Assembly (NCBI GenBank): GCA_018350325.1
Contig: JAEVLN010000023.1
Coordinates: forward strand, 559,001 to 623,000
Source: Globodera rostochiensis
Taxonomy: Eukaryota; Nematoda; Chromadorea; Rhabditida; Heteroderidae
Reading direction: 5' to 3'
Length of the DNA: 64,000 bases
Part shown: piece by piece, positions 21,813 to 34,555 of the stretch
How positions within the stretch are numbered: the stretch's first letter is position 1
How the letters are laid out: every line of letters starts with the position of its first letter
Notes under the pieces: model-generated
What the model saw: the letters and a program-made list of their open reading frames with translations, nothing else
Database searches by the model: none
Told to the model about the DNA's origin: nothing
Made by a program: the position numbers and the translations under genes

Positions 21813-23668
21813 TTAAATTGAAAATTTTGTTTTTTTTTCAAAAAATTTTAGGCTTAAATTTTTTAATTTCAAAACGCCCACTTCCAACAATGGGGCCGGA
21901 TCGCCACAATACGGCAACGGAAGTCCATCGGGGCCAGGCGGACATGGAGCCTTGAAATAAATATGCGCGGGAATTTGTTTAAAATTTGCACCCGGCACCC
22001 AACATACATCGAGGCCAGGCAAACCCTGCAAAAATGGCGAAAAATTAAAAAAATTTTAATTAAAAAGATACAATTAAAACAAAATGGAATTATTCAATTT
22101 ACTTTAGTTAAAAACGATTTAATTTAAAAATGGATAGAGAAGAAAATACTCCGTAAAACTAGAGTAAGACGGGCACCGGGACCAGTACGGAAGTGTACAC
22201 TCTGGGACTGAAATGTCGGCACCGTTTTGAAAATCATTATTTTTGTCCCTTAGTCTTATAATTAAAGGGTACAGTTAATAATTTATTTAACGTCTTAATT
22301 AAAGTAATTCGAAATAAAAATATAATCAAAATTTTAAAATTGCAAATATTCTATTTTAAAATTAAACAGTGATTTTTATTCAATGTTTCTTTACCTGGTC
22401 ACCCTTCGGCCCTTTGTCCCCTTTTGCGCCCGGGGGGCCAACCGGCCCCGTGTCACCCTTCTGGCCTTGAACAGCCTGCAAATTATTTTTATTGTTGTCA
22501 AAATTCACAAATATAATAAGGAAAATGGAAATTATGGAAGCACACGTGCAAAGAAATATTACAAAAAAAAAATACAAAAAAACAAAAGTTTACGCTTCGG
22601 CCAATGGCACCAGGCGGTCCCCGAAGACCCATAGGGCCCGGGAGGCCTAAAATTTAACAAAAAATTATGTTTCAACAAAATTTGGCACCAACCTGGAAGC
22701 CCGAGCGTGCCTGGAGGCCCAATTCGTCCTAAAAATGCGTAAAAAAACAAAATTCATATGACATTTTTGTGTCCCGGCACAAACCTTGAGGCCCCGGCGG
22801 GCCGGGCAAGCCGGGAAGGCCTGGGGGTCCCTTAAATTTATATATGTGGCGCGTATACCAGGGATGTAACCGAATGCTGGATTTCCAGGACTTTTTTGTC
22901 TGGCATACCAGATTCCGGATTTTTTTTGGCAAAAAATCCGGAATTAAATCCGGCATATGAGGGGGGAGGGGGATTGGCGGTGCTTGTCCAAAAACCGCAT
23001 CGCGGGAGGGCGAAAAATTTTGAAATCAAATTTTTGAATTTCGAAATTTGCCGGATTCCGGACATATTAGGGTTCGGCATGCCGGATTCCGGACTTTTTT
23101 TTTGTTGTCATCCGGTTACATCCGTGCCTTATACACATTAGGGCATTTTTGAAGGGTTGCCAAAAAAAATACTCACTCTCGGTCCCGGCACCACCAGCTT
23201 TGACGGGCCAGCAGCGCCGCCACCCGTGAACACGGACGGCGTGGCAGGAGGTGCCTTAAAAAGCGGAAAATTTCTCAAAAATAAATTTTTTGTTTTTTGT
23301 TTTGGAGAGTGTGAACGCGCTTTACCGGCTGTCCAGGCAGTCCGGGCAAACCAATGTCGCCCCGTTCACCCTTTTCGCCGCCATGCCCAGGCAAGCCTTG
23401 CAGCCCGGGCGGACCGCGCGGTCCGTGCACCGTTCGACCAACGAGAAGTGGCTTGAAAATAAATTCAAATTTTTTTTTTGTTTTGAAAATTTGGCGGAAT
23501 GCCCAACATTTTTTTCACTCGCAAAATACGCCTCTCTGTACCTGAAGCTGTCTGCTCAGGTTGCGGAACAGTTGCTCGTGCAGTACGGGCAGCAGCAATT
23601 GCTGCAATAGGACCAACTGTTGCTGCTGCTGCTGCTGGTTGTGCTGCAGCGCCTGCTCGCCAAACGCG

Positions 23669-23705
<37 letters not shown>

Positions 23706-26700
23706 GCTGTTGCTGCTGTTTGTGTTTGTGCTGCAAAATGATTCGCAATGTTTTGTGCATGCACAAACCACAAAACAAACAAAAAAAGAGTGTATGAAAG
23801 TGAGAGAGGACAGACAGACAGCCAGTTTTTGCAAATAAAATAGCGCGCGCACCTTTCGGCCTTTCTTGCCCGGTGTACCCGGCAGACCGGGCAGGCCCAA
23901 ATCGCCCTGAAAATTGAATTAAAAAAGTAAAAATGTAAGTAAAATTTATTATTAAAAATGCATCATTTTTAAATTTAATAAAAAAATTTTGTATTGACTT
24001 TAATTAGGGTTGGACAAAACCGGATATTATCCGGGTCCCCCGGATACCGGGTAGCTCAAAAACACCCGGATATCCGTCCGGATACCGGGTAATTTGGCTG
24101 GGATTAGTGCAAGACCCGGATAATTTTACCCCAAAAATTGCAAAAAACACTCGGATACCGGTCCCGGTAACCCGGGTTTGTCCAACCCTAATTTTAATCA
24201 ATAAAATATTATTATTATTATCGAGTTAAATTCATGTCCATTTCACCTTTTCCCCTTTGAGTCCAGGCGGACCGGGCGGCCCCGGAAGTAACGCCGCGTT
24301 TGTGCCGCTTCGCTCCATGCCAACCGGTGCCAATACGGTTGGCGCTCCGGGCACTCCAGGCTCACCTTTGGCACCCTAAACCGACGACACATTGGCATTA
24401 AATTACCTAATAAAAATAAAACGGGTTTTTCCGTCCAAATTAAATCGTTTTTATCAAAATTCATTAAAGGATAAAATGTCGTCCCCTTTTTGTTTTCAAA
24501 ACATATACAATTCATTTAAACCCCAGTGTTTAAATTATTTAAAATTCTCTCTTTAATTTAAATATTGTACATAAAACGACAGCAGACTATAAAAGTGGCA
24601 CAAAAAAAGGGGAGTAAAGAAAAGTGTGAAAGAAAAAGCACCGGCACTCCGTCACGACCAGGCAACCCGTTTCGGCACGGCTGCTGGCAAGTTGTGGCAT
24701 TGCCATCGGCATTCATGTCGTGTTTGCCGCCGCCAGCATTTTGAGACGCATAGGACGGGTAGGGGCCAAGTGGGGGTGCTCCAGGCTCACCCTAGGATGA
24801 AAATCCCCAAAATTTTTGGGAAAAAAATTTTCCAGAAAAAATGACGTCAACAAAGTTGTTCAAAAACTGCATCGCGGAAGAGCGAAAATCAAATTTTTGA
24901 GTTTGAAAATTTGCCGGATTTCCGAAAAGTCCGGACATTTTTTTGGCATCCGGTTACATCCCTGATCAGTACGCTTAACTCATAGTCAGGGCTCGCATCT
25001 GTTCGTTTTTGTAAGAAATATTTTGATCTCGGATAACCAAAAAATTTCTAGAAACCGTGCCAACCACTCGGGACCAAAAATCCCCAAAATAATTCGCAAA
25101 AAAAAGAACACCTTAGTTCCCGGAAACCCTCGAGGGCCAACAAGGCCCGGCTGTCCAATGCGCCCGTCTCGTCCCGGCAGCCCCATGGATCCCTTGAGAA
25201 AGAGATGGACAGCGTGTGGAAAAGGAAGTACGGACAGAGCACAAATAGTTTTTGGAAATTGACATTTGCACAACGACCAGACATAAATTTAAAACTTTAT
25301 TTTTTTAATTAAAAATAAATGTGTAAAATTTTTGAAATTGCTTTTTCAAAAAAGTAGTTGGGTAATTTATAATTTAATATAAGACGAAAAAACAAATCGT
25401 ATTATTTAAACAAAAAACAAAATACAATTAAATTTGTACATTTAAAATCTAAACTTATTTACACCCACCTTTTCACCCTTGTCGCCCCCGTGTCCGGCCG
25501 GCCCAGGCCTGCCCCCCTGGCCGGGCTCGCCTTTGGGCCCCGTCTTGGACTCGCCATCATAGCCAGGTAAGCCTGTTGGCCAACACAATTTTTTCATAAA
25601 TTCTACACTATTTTTTTTAGAAAAAAGCGCACCTCTTTCCCCTTTTGGGCCCGGCAGAGGCCGGCCGGGTGGTCCCGGGGGCCCGGGTGGGCCAGGTGGG
25701 CCCTGGATGACAATCGGCGCCTGCTGGCTGCTCGCCGCCGTATGAGACCGAGGCGGTTGGTGAAGCTTTAACACATTGATTTCATTGAATTAAAATGTAA
25801 AATTATATATTGCAATTTTTTAAATTTAAAAAATATATAGTTTAAATGTGTTGAAGATTGTTTTTATAAATAAAAATTCGCCAATAATAACTTTGATTTG
25901 TCTTTTTAAACAAAAAAAAAATTATCGAATTTTGATTCGGTTAAATATGAAAACTTTGCATAATAATGAATTAAAATTCACATTTTACTTTAAGAAATTA
26001 TTGTTAAATTCAAAATAGGGTTGAAACCCCGCTGTCGGGGTTGAGAATTGGGGGTTCAACTTAATTCAAAATATTGCTTTTCTAATATTGTTTAATAATG
26101 ATAATTAACTTCAAATATTTGACTTTTTCTTTATTAAAGCAATATTATTATATTAGAAATATTAATTAATTTTTAAAAATTTCCAAACATGATATTTGTG
26201 ATTCAAATGTGCGTTTGTTGTTGGTCCTTGTTCCGAATAGCCGGCGGCATATCGGCTTTCAGCAAAGGATGGCGGCGGCACGGGCCCGGGTTGCTGATCA
26301 CCTTTATCGCCCTTGGGGCCCGGTGGGCCAATGGGACCCTGAAAAATTTGTAAATTTTTTTTTTGAATTTTTTGATTGTTTATATACGGTCAAGCCTCGT
26401 TGTCCATCCAATCCGATAGGACCCTCAAAAAAGGGGCATTTTTATTTGTATTTTATTTTTTGCGCTTCAAAAGACTTCAAATTTGTTTTTACCGGGAAGC
26501 CGGGGTGTCCACGGGCACCTTTTTCGCCCTGTAAAATTTGAACAAAATTTGGAATTCAACAAAAAACAAAACAAAAAAAGCCAAAAATGCGTGAAAAAAA
26601 AACATAAATATTCACTGAACGGAGGGAGAGGAACAACGAACACAACACAACGCCATTAAAAATTAAAATTTAAATTTTCGAAATGCACAAACGGGCAATC

Positions 26701-29700
26701 CGGGCAAACCGCGCAAATAAAGCACACGCCCGTCTGCGGAATACAGAAAGCCGAATGTTCGAAGCTCGTGGTCCGCACTGCCCAGAGGCTGCAAAATCTT
26801 TTTTTTTGGATAAAAAAACAACAGCAACAATTTTACGCACACAAATTGTGCCAAAAATATATTTATGAAAATTTTCAAAATATTGGGTAGGCTTCTTAAC
26901 CCAGCAGAATTGAAATTTTCAAAAAATAAGAATTTGTGGTCCGAAATAAGGAACATTTAAAACGTTTTTTGATCAAAGTTTAGCTCTTTTCCTCAATATT
27001 TTTAGAATTTTTTGAGTTTTTTGGTCAATATTTTGGCGATTTTTAGTCCATATAATCCGGTCTTCAGTAAAAAATAGCACACTGACAATAGGACGAATGC
27101 GCTGCGATTGTTGGTGTTGAAGAAGCCTTGCGGTCGGCCGTTTCAGTCTTGGCCACATGCGACGCCATGGCGTCGCCGCGTCGCCGGAGGGGAAACGCGT
27201 GCACGGCTCAGCGGCGGCGGCCGCCAAGCGTCGTCTTCGCCTCTGCACAAAAAGTTAAAGCACACGAAAAAAAAATGTTCACCAAAGCACAGCATTCAAA
27301 CAAACAGAAAAAAACGGGTTAAAATACACAACGCCAAAAAGGACAAAATTAAATCTGGCATACCTGGATGCCTGGGTCGCCCCTTGGACCTGGAAAATAT
27401 TCTTAAATTAAAATTGAAAAACCCCCCGAGGGCATTAAATTCAGACCGGAAATACCCCTCTAGTGGCATAGATAAGAATTTTTTTTTATGCCATAAACTA
27501 ATCGAAACCTCTGGTTAATTGCAAAAAAAATACCGAAAAACCCCCGGGGTCATAAATTGAGACCGGGAATGCCCTAGAAAGCTTAAACAAGAATTTTTTT
27601 TTCTCAAATTAACATGCCATAAGCAAGCTAGTGCCACTATCACAAATTAAAAATTGGAAAACCCCTGAGGGCATGCCCAGCAGAAAATACCCTGGGGGCA
27701 TAGGCACGCCTTCGGCGTCTGTTGATGATTGTTGGTGTGTTGATGATGCTGGCGCGTGCCGTCCCGTTGTGGCCTCCGGCGGTCGTACAATGAGCGCAAT
27801 GTTCGGCGCAGCTGTTGAGCATTATGTTCAATGTTGAAGTCGGGCTAAATGTAATAAAAAAAAATGCTGGTCGGTTTAACTAAGATTTTTTTAGGAACAT
27901 TTAATTTTAATAATTTTATAGGTCAACGTGGTCGGAATATGCGTTTTCATTTTCGAATTAAAAATATTTATTTAATTTTAATTAGCCCCGTCCCTTCGGG
28001 GACAGGGGATTTCGGGGTTGGTTCAAGGGCGAGAAGCCCCGACTAAAAATCTCGGGGATTCGGGGTTTGTCCACTAAAACCCGCCGAAGGTTCGGGAAGT
28101 TCAGCGTTTTGACAAAAACCCTGACAAAAAATGTCGGAATCGGGGAGCACCCAAATTTTAACTTCAAAATTCTTTTTAACTTTATGCAATCCATCAAACA
28201 ATTTTCCCAACCATTCCATGCAACCCAAAACCAATTTCCATACAAATCAATCATTTTTCGTTGTCCAAAATTGACCCATAAAATTAATTTCCCACCAATT
28301 AATCATTTTTGTTCTCCTCAAAATTTGCATTCCGTCATAAGAAATGAATTTTATCAAAATTTGCATAAAAACCATCATTTTTGTACAATATTTTTACGCA
28401 AATTTTCTCAAAATCTGTCATTTAATCACAAAATTTCTTTAAAATGTATAAAAATAAGAGCATAGTAATATTTCCATCTTTGGGTAAGACGGGATCGTAC
28501 TGAAATGTCCATTTTCGGTACTGAAATTCTCTTTTATATGGTCCCGGGTAGTGTTCGGCAAATGAGAGGGACCATGTGAGTTCTGCATTTTTTACAAATT
28601 CACCCAATTTTGCTGAGCAGAAAAACCAATTTTAAACCAGAAATTTTTTTTTAATTTTTAGAAATTGTTTTCCTCACAATAGATGCTTACAGAAAGTAGG
28701 AAAAATGTTTCCACGCTGCGGATCCGAACCCTCACATGACTACCCAACAGCATACACCACTCACCACTACACCACCCTGGTCGAGATCGGCAAAAAACAT
28801 TCAAATTCAAAATACCGAAATACCGAAAAATACCGCGGTATTCCGAGATGGCTCGGTATCGGTATTTCGGTAAAATACCGAAATGCCAAAAATTTTTTCG
28901 GTCGGTATTCGGTATCGGTATTTCGGTAAAATACCGATACCGAAAAATACCGAAATCTCTTAAATTTTCTCGGTCGGTATACCGAATCGGTAACACCGAA
29001 AAAAATACCGCGGTAATACCGAAAAAAATACCGCGGTAATACCGAAAAAAATACCGCGGTAATACCGAAAAATACCGCGGTAATACCGTACCGTGCCGAA
29101 CACTAGTCCCGGGTGTGGGACGGGACCGCGGGGTTGGTACTATTTTTATGCCTGAAATACTCTTCAATTCCATTAAAATTTTCAAAAATTATGAACAAAA
29201 TCCTCCACCATTTTTTGTCACAAAAAATTTCCCAACATTTTTTTTTCTTGCGCAACTCTGTGAAACAAAAATTTGCACGCCCTCTCGCATTAAAAAAGAG
29301 AGAGTGCATGCCATGCAGCCCCATTAGTGTCATCGAATCCATCGCAGCAGATGTGTGGTGGTTGTTCTTCATCCATTTTCCCATTCAATTACGTACAACA
29401 TTCTTTAATTGACCCAATTTTTGCACCCGGGGGGTTTCTTTTGGCAAAAAAGGAGGGGGGGGGGGCGGCAATGCATTTCCTTCAAAAGGACACAAAATCT
29501 GCTCTAATAAATATGTGCGCCATGTTTTTATCCTTTGATGGGACCGGACGGACGGATACATTTAGGGGATTAGCAAAATCCGCAACAAACAAAAAAAATT
29601 GCATAAAAAAATAAATATAGAATTAAAATATTAGGGATTTTAATTAAATTTGTTTTTAATTTGAAGAGTCCGACTTTTATGTTAAACCGCAAAAATGCCA

Positions 29701-31670
29701 GCCAGGCTTAAAACGTTGGCATTTCGGCCGGTTGGTACTATTTTGACCAATTGCCATTTCGACCGGTTGGCATTTTGAGCATTTGGACCGGTTGGCATTT
29801 AGACTAATTGGCATTTTGACCGGTTGGCATTTGGACCTAGTGCCAACCATAACCTGAGCTGTATTATCAATCATTTAGGAAATGCGGTCGCTATTTAATT
29901 TTGGATCCCTTAATTGGTCCATAATTAAAAAAAACAACGTTGGCACCTAACAATTCCATTTTTTACCCAAAAAATGAAAATGAATAGTTCAACTTTCTCA
30001 AATTCTTTGTGCATTCAAATTTTTGTTCGTGGATTAGTTCAGCGCCTCAAATTTTGCATGCAAATCCCCCCAAATTTCCCCCCCCCCCCACCGGTTAATC
30101 TCCCCCCACCCCCGAGGGGCTAATAAAACAACGCCAATTTGACACCATTTTATGTTTTGTTGTTGCTGACGATGCACACACACACAAAAACCAAACAGAA
30201 ATAATTGCATTAAATATAATAATAAATAATAAATGTTTGGAATAATAATAACCCGAATTTTGGAATGGAACAAATTTGCTTAATTAAATAATCAAAAAAT
30301 ATATAAATAAAACGTTTTAATTGAATTATGCTAAAAGATTAATTGTAATTGTGCCTAATCAGAAATGTACCCGGACGCCAAAAAATATCCAGAATCCGAA
30401 ATTCCGGATCCAAAAATGTTCGAAAATCTGAAATCCAGTTACATCCCTGGCCTAAATTAGTCAATTTGTTGCTTCAAATATTTTAACGTTGTGCCAAAAA
30501 AAATGGCGTACCGGAACTTCAAGCAGTTCAGCCACATTGTTCCACCGTTGTTCCAGCCGGGACAACCTGCGCTCCAATTGTTCCGTATAAAAATGCTGTT
30601 GGAGCAGTAACAGAGCCAGCAGCAACAAAAACAGGAATGGACAAACACGATGCACACATTCGGTGGACGGCAAAAATTGGGCAACAAATTTTGACAAATT
30701 TGGCATTCTGTTGTTGTTGTTGTGTTGGTGCCGCCATTTTGTTGTCGTTCTCTCAAAATTTGGGGTTGTTCGACTGCGACAAAATGAAATTTTTCTGCTG
30801 TTGCACGACAATTTAGGCTTTGAAGAAGTGCCAACAAAAGTTGTGGAATGGACAGAAGCAGATGATGATGAAGAGCTGGGCAAATCCTGCAAAAGCAAAG
30901 ACTCAAAACATTCTCGAGCAGTACTCAAACAATTTTAAAAAAATTAAAATAGAAAAGGTGGCAATTTGGATCAAAAACAAATTGTCGTTAAGCAACATTT
31001 GCGAGCAGTAATTTGCAAGATAAAAATCTAATTAAATAAGCAAAACCTCTCAGGGATGGGAGAGAGCCAATAACCTCAAAATTTTTCGGAAATCGGAATT
31101 TCGACCATCCCTTGCTTCCAGTAGAGATAGAGCGGGGATCAGAGGACTGAAATGTCGTTTTTGGGACTGAAATTCCCCGTTTTATAATCCCGGGTTTTTT
31201 AAAATTTACTAAGTTTTCCCCGTTTTTTTAAACCCTGGATTTGAATACATTTTTCTTCCTACACTAAAATGCCGGCTTACTTTAAACCCCGGGGTTTTTT
31301 TCTTAAAATCTCGATGCCGCTCTCGACTTTTTAGCTACCACACTTTATTATACCGTACCAGGAGGTACTCGTCGACGAGCTGCTGCTGCTGTTTGAATTG
31401 TCCGCCAACCATTTTGACTGTTGGCGTTTTGTTTGTGTCGCCGTTGTTGAGCAGCACCGTCGTCACCATTTGACGCGGCGGCGTCGTCGTCGTCCTTTTT
31501 GCTGCTGCCGGTCCAGCTGAATGTTGCTGTCTGATGCTGCTGCTGGTTGACCATCGTTGTTGTACGTCTCCAACTTCAGTCAGTGGACGAACAAAGTGTT
31601 CAAAGCCCGGATTTTTCGGATTTTGTTGGCAACAAGTGGCGTAATCCGCCTCGTCGTAGTCCGATGCCAT
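21813..31670 (-). CDS. Transmembrane collagen, MACIT/COL-99-like
   Basis: Twenty-three exons in consistent phase, 937 residues: 31359-31670, 30512-30886, 27691-27844, 27364-27389, 27087-27242, 26693-26788, 26493-26528, 26388-26423, 26189-26338, 25633-25765, 25469-25572, 25112-25192, 24642-24791, 24247-24375, 23853-23906, 23542-23730, 23326-23451, 23177-23254, 22785-22830, 22693-22728, 22594-22646, 22395-22475, 21813-22025. There is no signal peptide. A cytoplasmic part is followed by a membrane segment at about 185-204 ([20 protein letters not shown]), then a coiled coil ([14 protein letters not shown]) and a short GPRGDPG stretch. Exon 5 starts with five Arg, a furin-type site. About ten short Gly-X-Y blocks follow, interrupted by non-collagen exons; one has 16 Gln. 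The C-terminus has [13 protein letters not shown]. This order is that of type II membrane collagens (XIII/XVII/XXV, COL-99), shed cell-surface collagens. Exon 5 and the C-terminal tail are the least certain parts. Confidence 0.8.
22858..23125. mobile_element. CAGGGATGTAACCG inverted-repeat element in collagen intron
   Basis: Ends are CAGGGATGTAACCG and CGGTTACATCCGTG, enclosing CCGGATTCCGGA-rich sequence. Solo right ends of the same family (GGTTACATCCCTG or close variants) occur at about 24950-24965, 30435-30450 and 52738-52754. CAGGG termini fit the hAT superfamily. Confidence 0.5.
23670..23722 (-). repeat. CAA/CAG polyglutamine tract in collagen exon 16
   Basis: Sixteen consecutive Gln codons (mainly CAA, some CAG), followed after 12 residues by a second run of seven Gln and a Leu-rich heptad-like stretch ([16 protein letters not shown]). 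The Cys- or Val-rich ORFs on the plus strand are its shadows. Confidence 0.8.
24005..24192. mobile_element. hAT-like MITE in collagen intron
   Basis: 188 bp with terminal inverted repeats TAGGGTTGGACAAA and TTTGTCCAACCCTA. The flanking 8-bp sequences ACTTTAAT and ATTTTAAT differ at one base. The interior is CCGGATA/TATCCGG-rich. TAGGG termini and an 8-bp duplication are hAT features. Confidence 0.65.
28549..29105. mobile_element. hAT-like element with exact 8-bp duplication
   Basis: 557 bp, ends TAGTGTTCGGCA and TGCCGAACACTA, flanked on both sides by GTCCCGGG (28541-28548 and 29106-29113). The right part is an array of ATACCGAAA/TTTCGGTAT and ATACCGCGGTAAT units. A tRNA-derived SINE lies in the left part. 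It encodes no transposase. Confidence 0.75.
28668..28790 (-). mobile_element. tRNA-derived SINE copy
   Basis: On the minus strand an A-box-like TGGTGTAGTGGTGAGTGG (about 28757-28776) is followed by a B box GGTTCGGATCC (28720-28730), as in RNA polymerase III promoters of tRNA-derived SINEs. The tail (TTTCTGTAAGCATCTATTGTGAGG) is shared with the copy at 42595-42830. Confidence 0.65.
29700..29840. repeat. GACCGGTTGGCATTT short tandem repeat
   Basis: Seven or eight imperfect units of about 16-20 bp (GACCGGTTGGCATTT and variants). Each TTGGCAT contains ATGCCA on the minus strand. Confidence 0.7.
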
Positions 31671-34555
31671 TCTGAATATCTTTATGTGTATAAGTTTTAG
31701 TTTTTTATTTAATTAAAAAATTAAATATGTTTTTAATTTATTCCCTATATTAATTAAGCTTTTTAAAATTCTTATGAATTTAAATATTTGATTTTAGGTA
31801 ATTAATGTTTTTAAATTTTGATATTATCGATATTTTAAAAAAATGTATCTATTAAAAATTATATTTAAAAATAATTTAAAAATTTTTTTATTAAAATAAT
31901 TTAAAAAATAATACAAACCAATTAATTGAACACAGAATATTCATTCACAGCTAAAACATTATTAAATGCTAAAGACTGAAGTGGCGTCATAAATCATCAA
32001 AAATTTGTCTAAAATTTAAAAATTTTTGTTTGGCGAAATGTTTATGAAAGAGAAGTGAGTGATGTATTTGAGCGAAATCGAACTAACAAATTTCAGCTGC
32101 CATCGTAAAAATTGGTGCCGGCGCGACGGCACTTAATTCTTTATGGGGCTAAGGTCGACGGGCAAATGGACGCCGGGGGGGGGGGGGGGGATTTGCGAAA
32201 ATTTTGTGGTTTTTTATTGAAAACCACAATTTTTTTTACAAGAAAAATTTTGATTTCAACAAATTTTAATCGTTAACATAGACCAATTTTTTAAAATAAT
32301 TTTAATATTCGAAAAGTTCATAAATTTGCTGATTTTAAGCAAAAAAGTTCATAAATTTGCGGATTTTAAAAGAAATATTGCAATTTTTATATAAATTTTT
32401 AAAAAGACAAAAATTGGGATATATTACGCTTTTGTTTTTCGTCAGATGCCACTTAAAAATTGGCACTGTATATTTTTATATACCAAATTGATTAATGATT
32501 ATAAAAAAATTTTCTCATTAAAAATTATTCAAAATAACAAAAAACAATTTTTCAATAACCCCCAAAAAAATTCGGCGTGTAAAACTTGTAAGTCGCGCCA
32601 CAATAACCAGCAAAATCTCGGGGAGGAGAGGGGGCCATTGTCCAGCCAACAAGCAGCAGCATTATTTTCTTCGCGCGAGAGACCAAAAATGAGCAAACAA
32701 AAATATAAATCTCGCAGGCCGGTGGGCCCACCCCCCGTTAAGGGTTATTTAAATTTGCGGGGACGGGGATGAAAATAATTCGGGGGATAGACGAGGATTA
32801 ACCGAAAAATGACACTTTTCCGTTTTGGGCATGGACAGGGGGGGGGGACCGGTGTTGGATTTGTTGATTCGATCCCAATGCTAATGAGAGATGCGCATAA
32901 ATTTTAACAAAAGAATATAAATTATAAAAATCATAAATTTTAAATTCGTATTGACTTTTAAAATATAAAAATCGGTTAATAATTGCTTAAGTTGTAAAAA
33001 TAATATTTTATTAATTCCTTTTTCAAAATATAAATCACCCCTTGTGATAAATATATGTTTTATTAAAAATTATTCAATTATTTTCAAGGCGTTGGGCCCA
33101 CGGACAAAATGTCTGCCGGACCTTCGGAAGAAATGCCCGAAGGCAACACAACTTGTTATTATCATCAACTTCGCCCCCGGGGATGGGGGGGGGCAAGGGA
33201 AAAGCATCAAATGCCCGCCGGGGAGGCGAGGGCGAAGGCCTCCCTTTTCGCCATCCATTTTTCACAGTCCATGAAATATTCATCTGTCCAACCAACGCCA
33301 AAAGCTTTGGCATTTCTCACCTTTTGGGCGTCATGCCTAAGGGGCGGGGGTGGCATTTTGTGTGGATGGACAAGCGCGTAGGCCACACAAATCCCCACAA
33401 TGCCACCTTAGGGGATAATAATGGGGGGAGGGGGCCCGGAGGGGCGGGGGGGGGGGGGTAGAAATCCAAATCCATAAAAGCAATGAAAATGGAATGCCAA
33501 AGCAGTGAAAATTTGAAGAGTTATCAACCAACATTCATGGCGAATGCCATAGGGTCAGTTCGGCACTAGTCCTTTCGGTGCCGCACTGAGCTTCCACGCT
33601 TATAGTTTTGGCAGCCGGCCGGAATGCCGGGGATACGGACATTTTTTGGCACCCGGATAAGTAGAGCGCGGAAATTGAGGACCTCCAATCGAGATATCGA
33701 TCCAGAATCTCGATCGGTCCGTGCAATTTTCCAATGATTAAATTTGCATGATTGAGATGCCAGAACAGGATTCTTGAAGCCCCCTCCGGGGGTTCAGAAG
33801 GTGCGATTTAAGTGCGGAAACGCAACTTTTCTACGGCTTAGCCTCGAATGGACTTTTCTCTCTTCCTTACTCAACGAAATTTGCTCTAAATGGTAAAAAG
33901 AGTAATAAATATGCTAGTTAATGATTTTGTAAAATGTGCGGGAGGGTATTAAATATTTAAAAATATAAAAATGGAATATATAAATTACCAAATCATACAA
34001 ATAATTTTATAGATTCTAATTAAGCACAAAATTAATGTTTAGAACTAAAATGAAAAGTGTTTAAATTTAGACTCACTCGTTTTGGCATTTTATTTATTTT
34101 TGCTTAAAAAACTGCCAATGAATTTTTAGTCATAAAGCCATTGTGAAAACAATGGCACAGAACCGTAAAGGCTTAAACGAACCGCCGTGGGCATTTTGCC
34201 CCATCCATCGATGGCGCTGGGGGGCAATTCACTAAATTGAGCAGCCGTAAAAATAGTAAAAATGCCGTTTACATGTGAAAAAAACGCGGCAAAACTTCCT
34301 TTATTGTATATATTGAAAATTTTAAATAAACAATTTCTAATCGATCTGATTTTAAAACTTTTAAAATTACTCGTTGGCTTTCTGTTTAGAAAAATTAAAA
34401 TGCACTGAAAATGGCAACTTTTAGGCATACCTATATTGTTAATAAATAAAAAATAAAAATTGTTTATTAATTTAAAAAATTACTAATTTGAGAAAGTAAA
34501 AACTGTGCGCGAAACGGTCAACAAAGCGCCAGGCGTTTAGGCGCTGCCTATTTCA

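Larger units (their letters stand above)
27845..30511. other. Large collagen intron packed with repeats
   Basis: This 2.7-kb intron between the membrane-segment exon and the first short collagen block holds the G-rich repeat (27985-28110), the hAT-like element at 28549-29105 with a SINE inside it, poly-G near 29455, the TTGGCATTT repeat (29700-29840) and a poly-C block (30080). No exon was seen in it. Confidence 0.55.

Noticed and set aside
23465..23838. Poly-Cys, poly-Val and poly-Leu plus-strand ORFs
   Set aside because: Shadows of the polyglutamine collagen exon.
28658..29185. 175-residue minus-strand ORF
   Set aside because: Runs through the ATACCG array of a hAT-like element and a SINE; no domain.
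33109..33461. Gly-rich ORFs on both strands around 33.1-33.5 kb
   Set aside because: Dominated by G/C runs; the peptide GWTDEYFMDCEKW is interesting but has no supporting exons.
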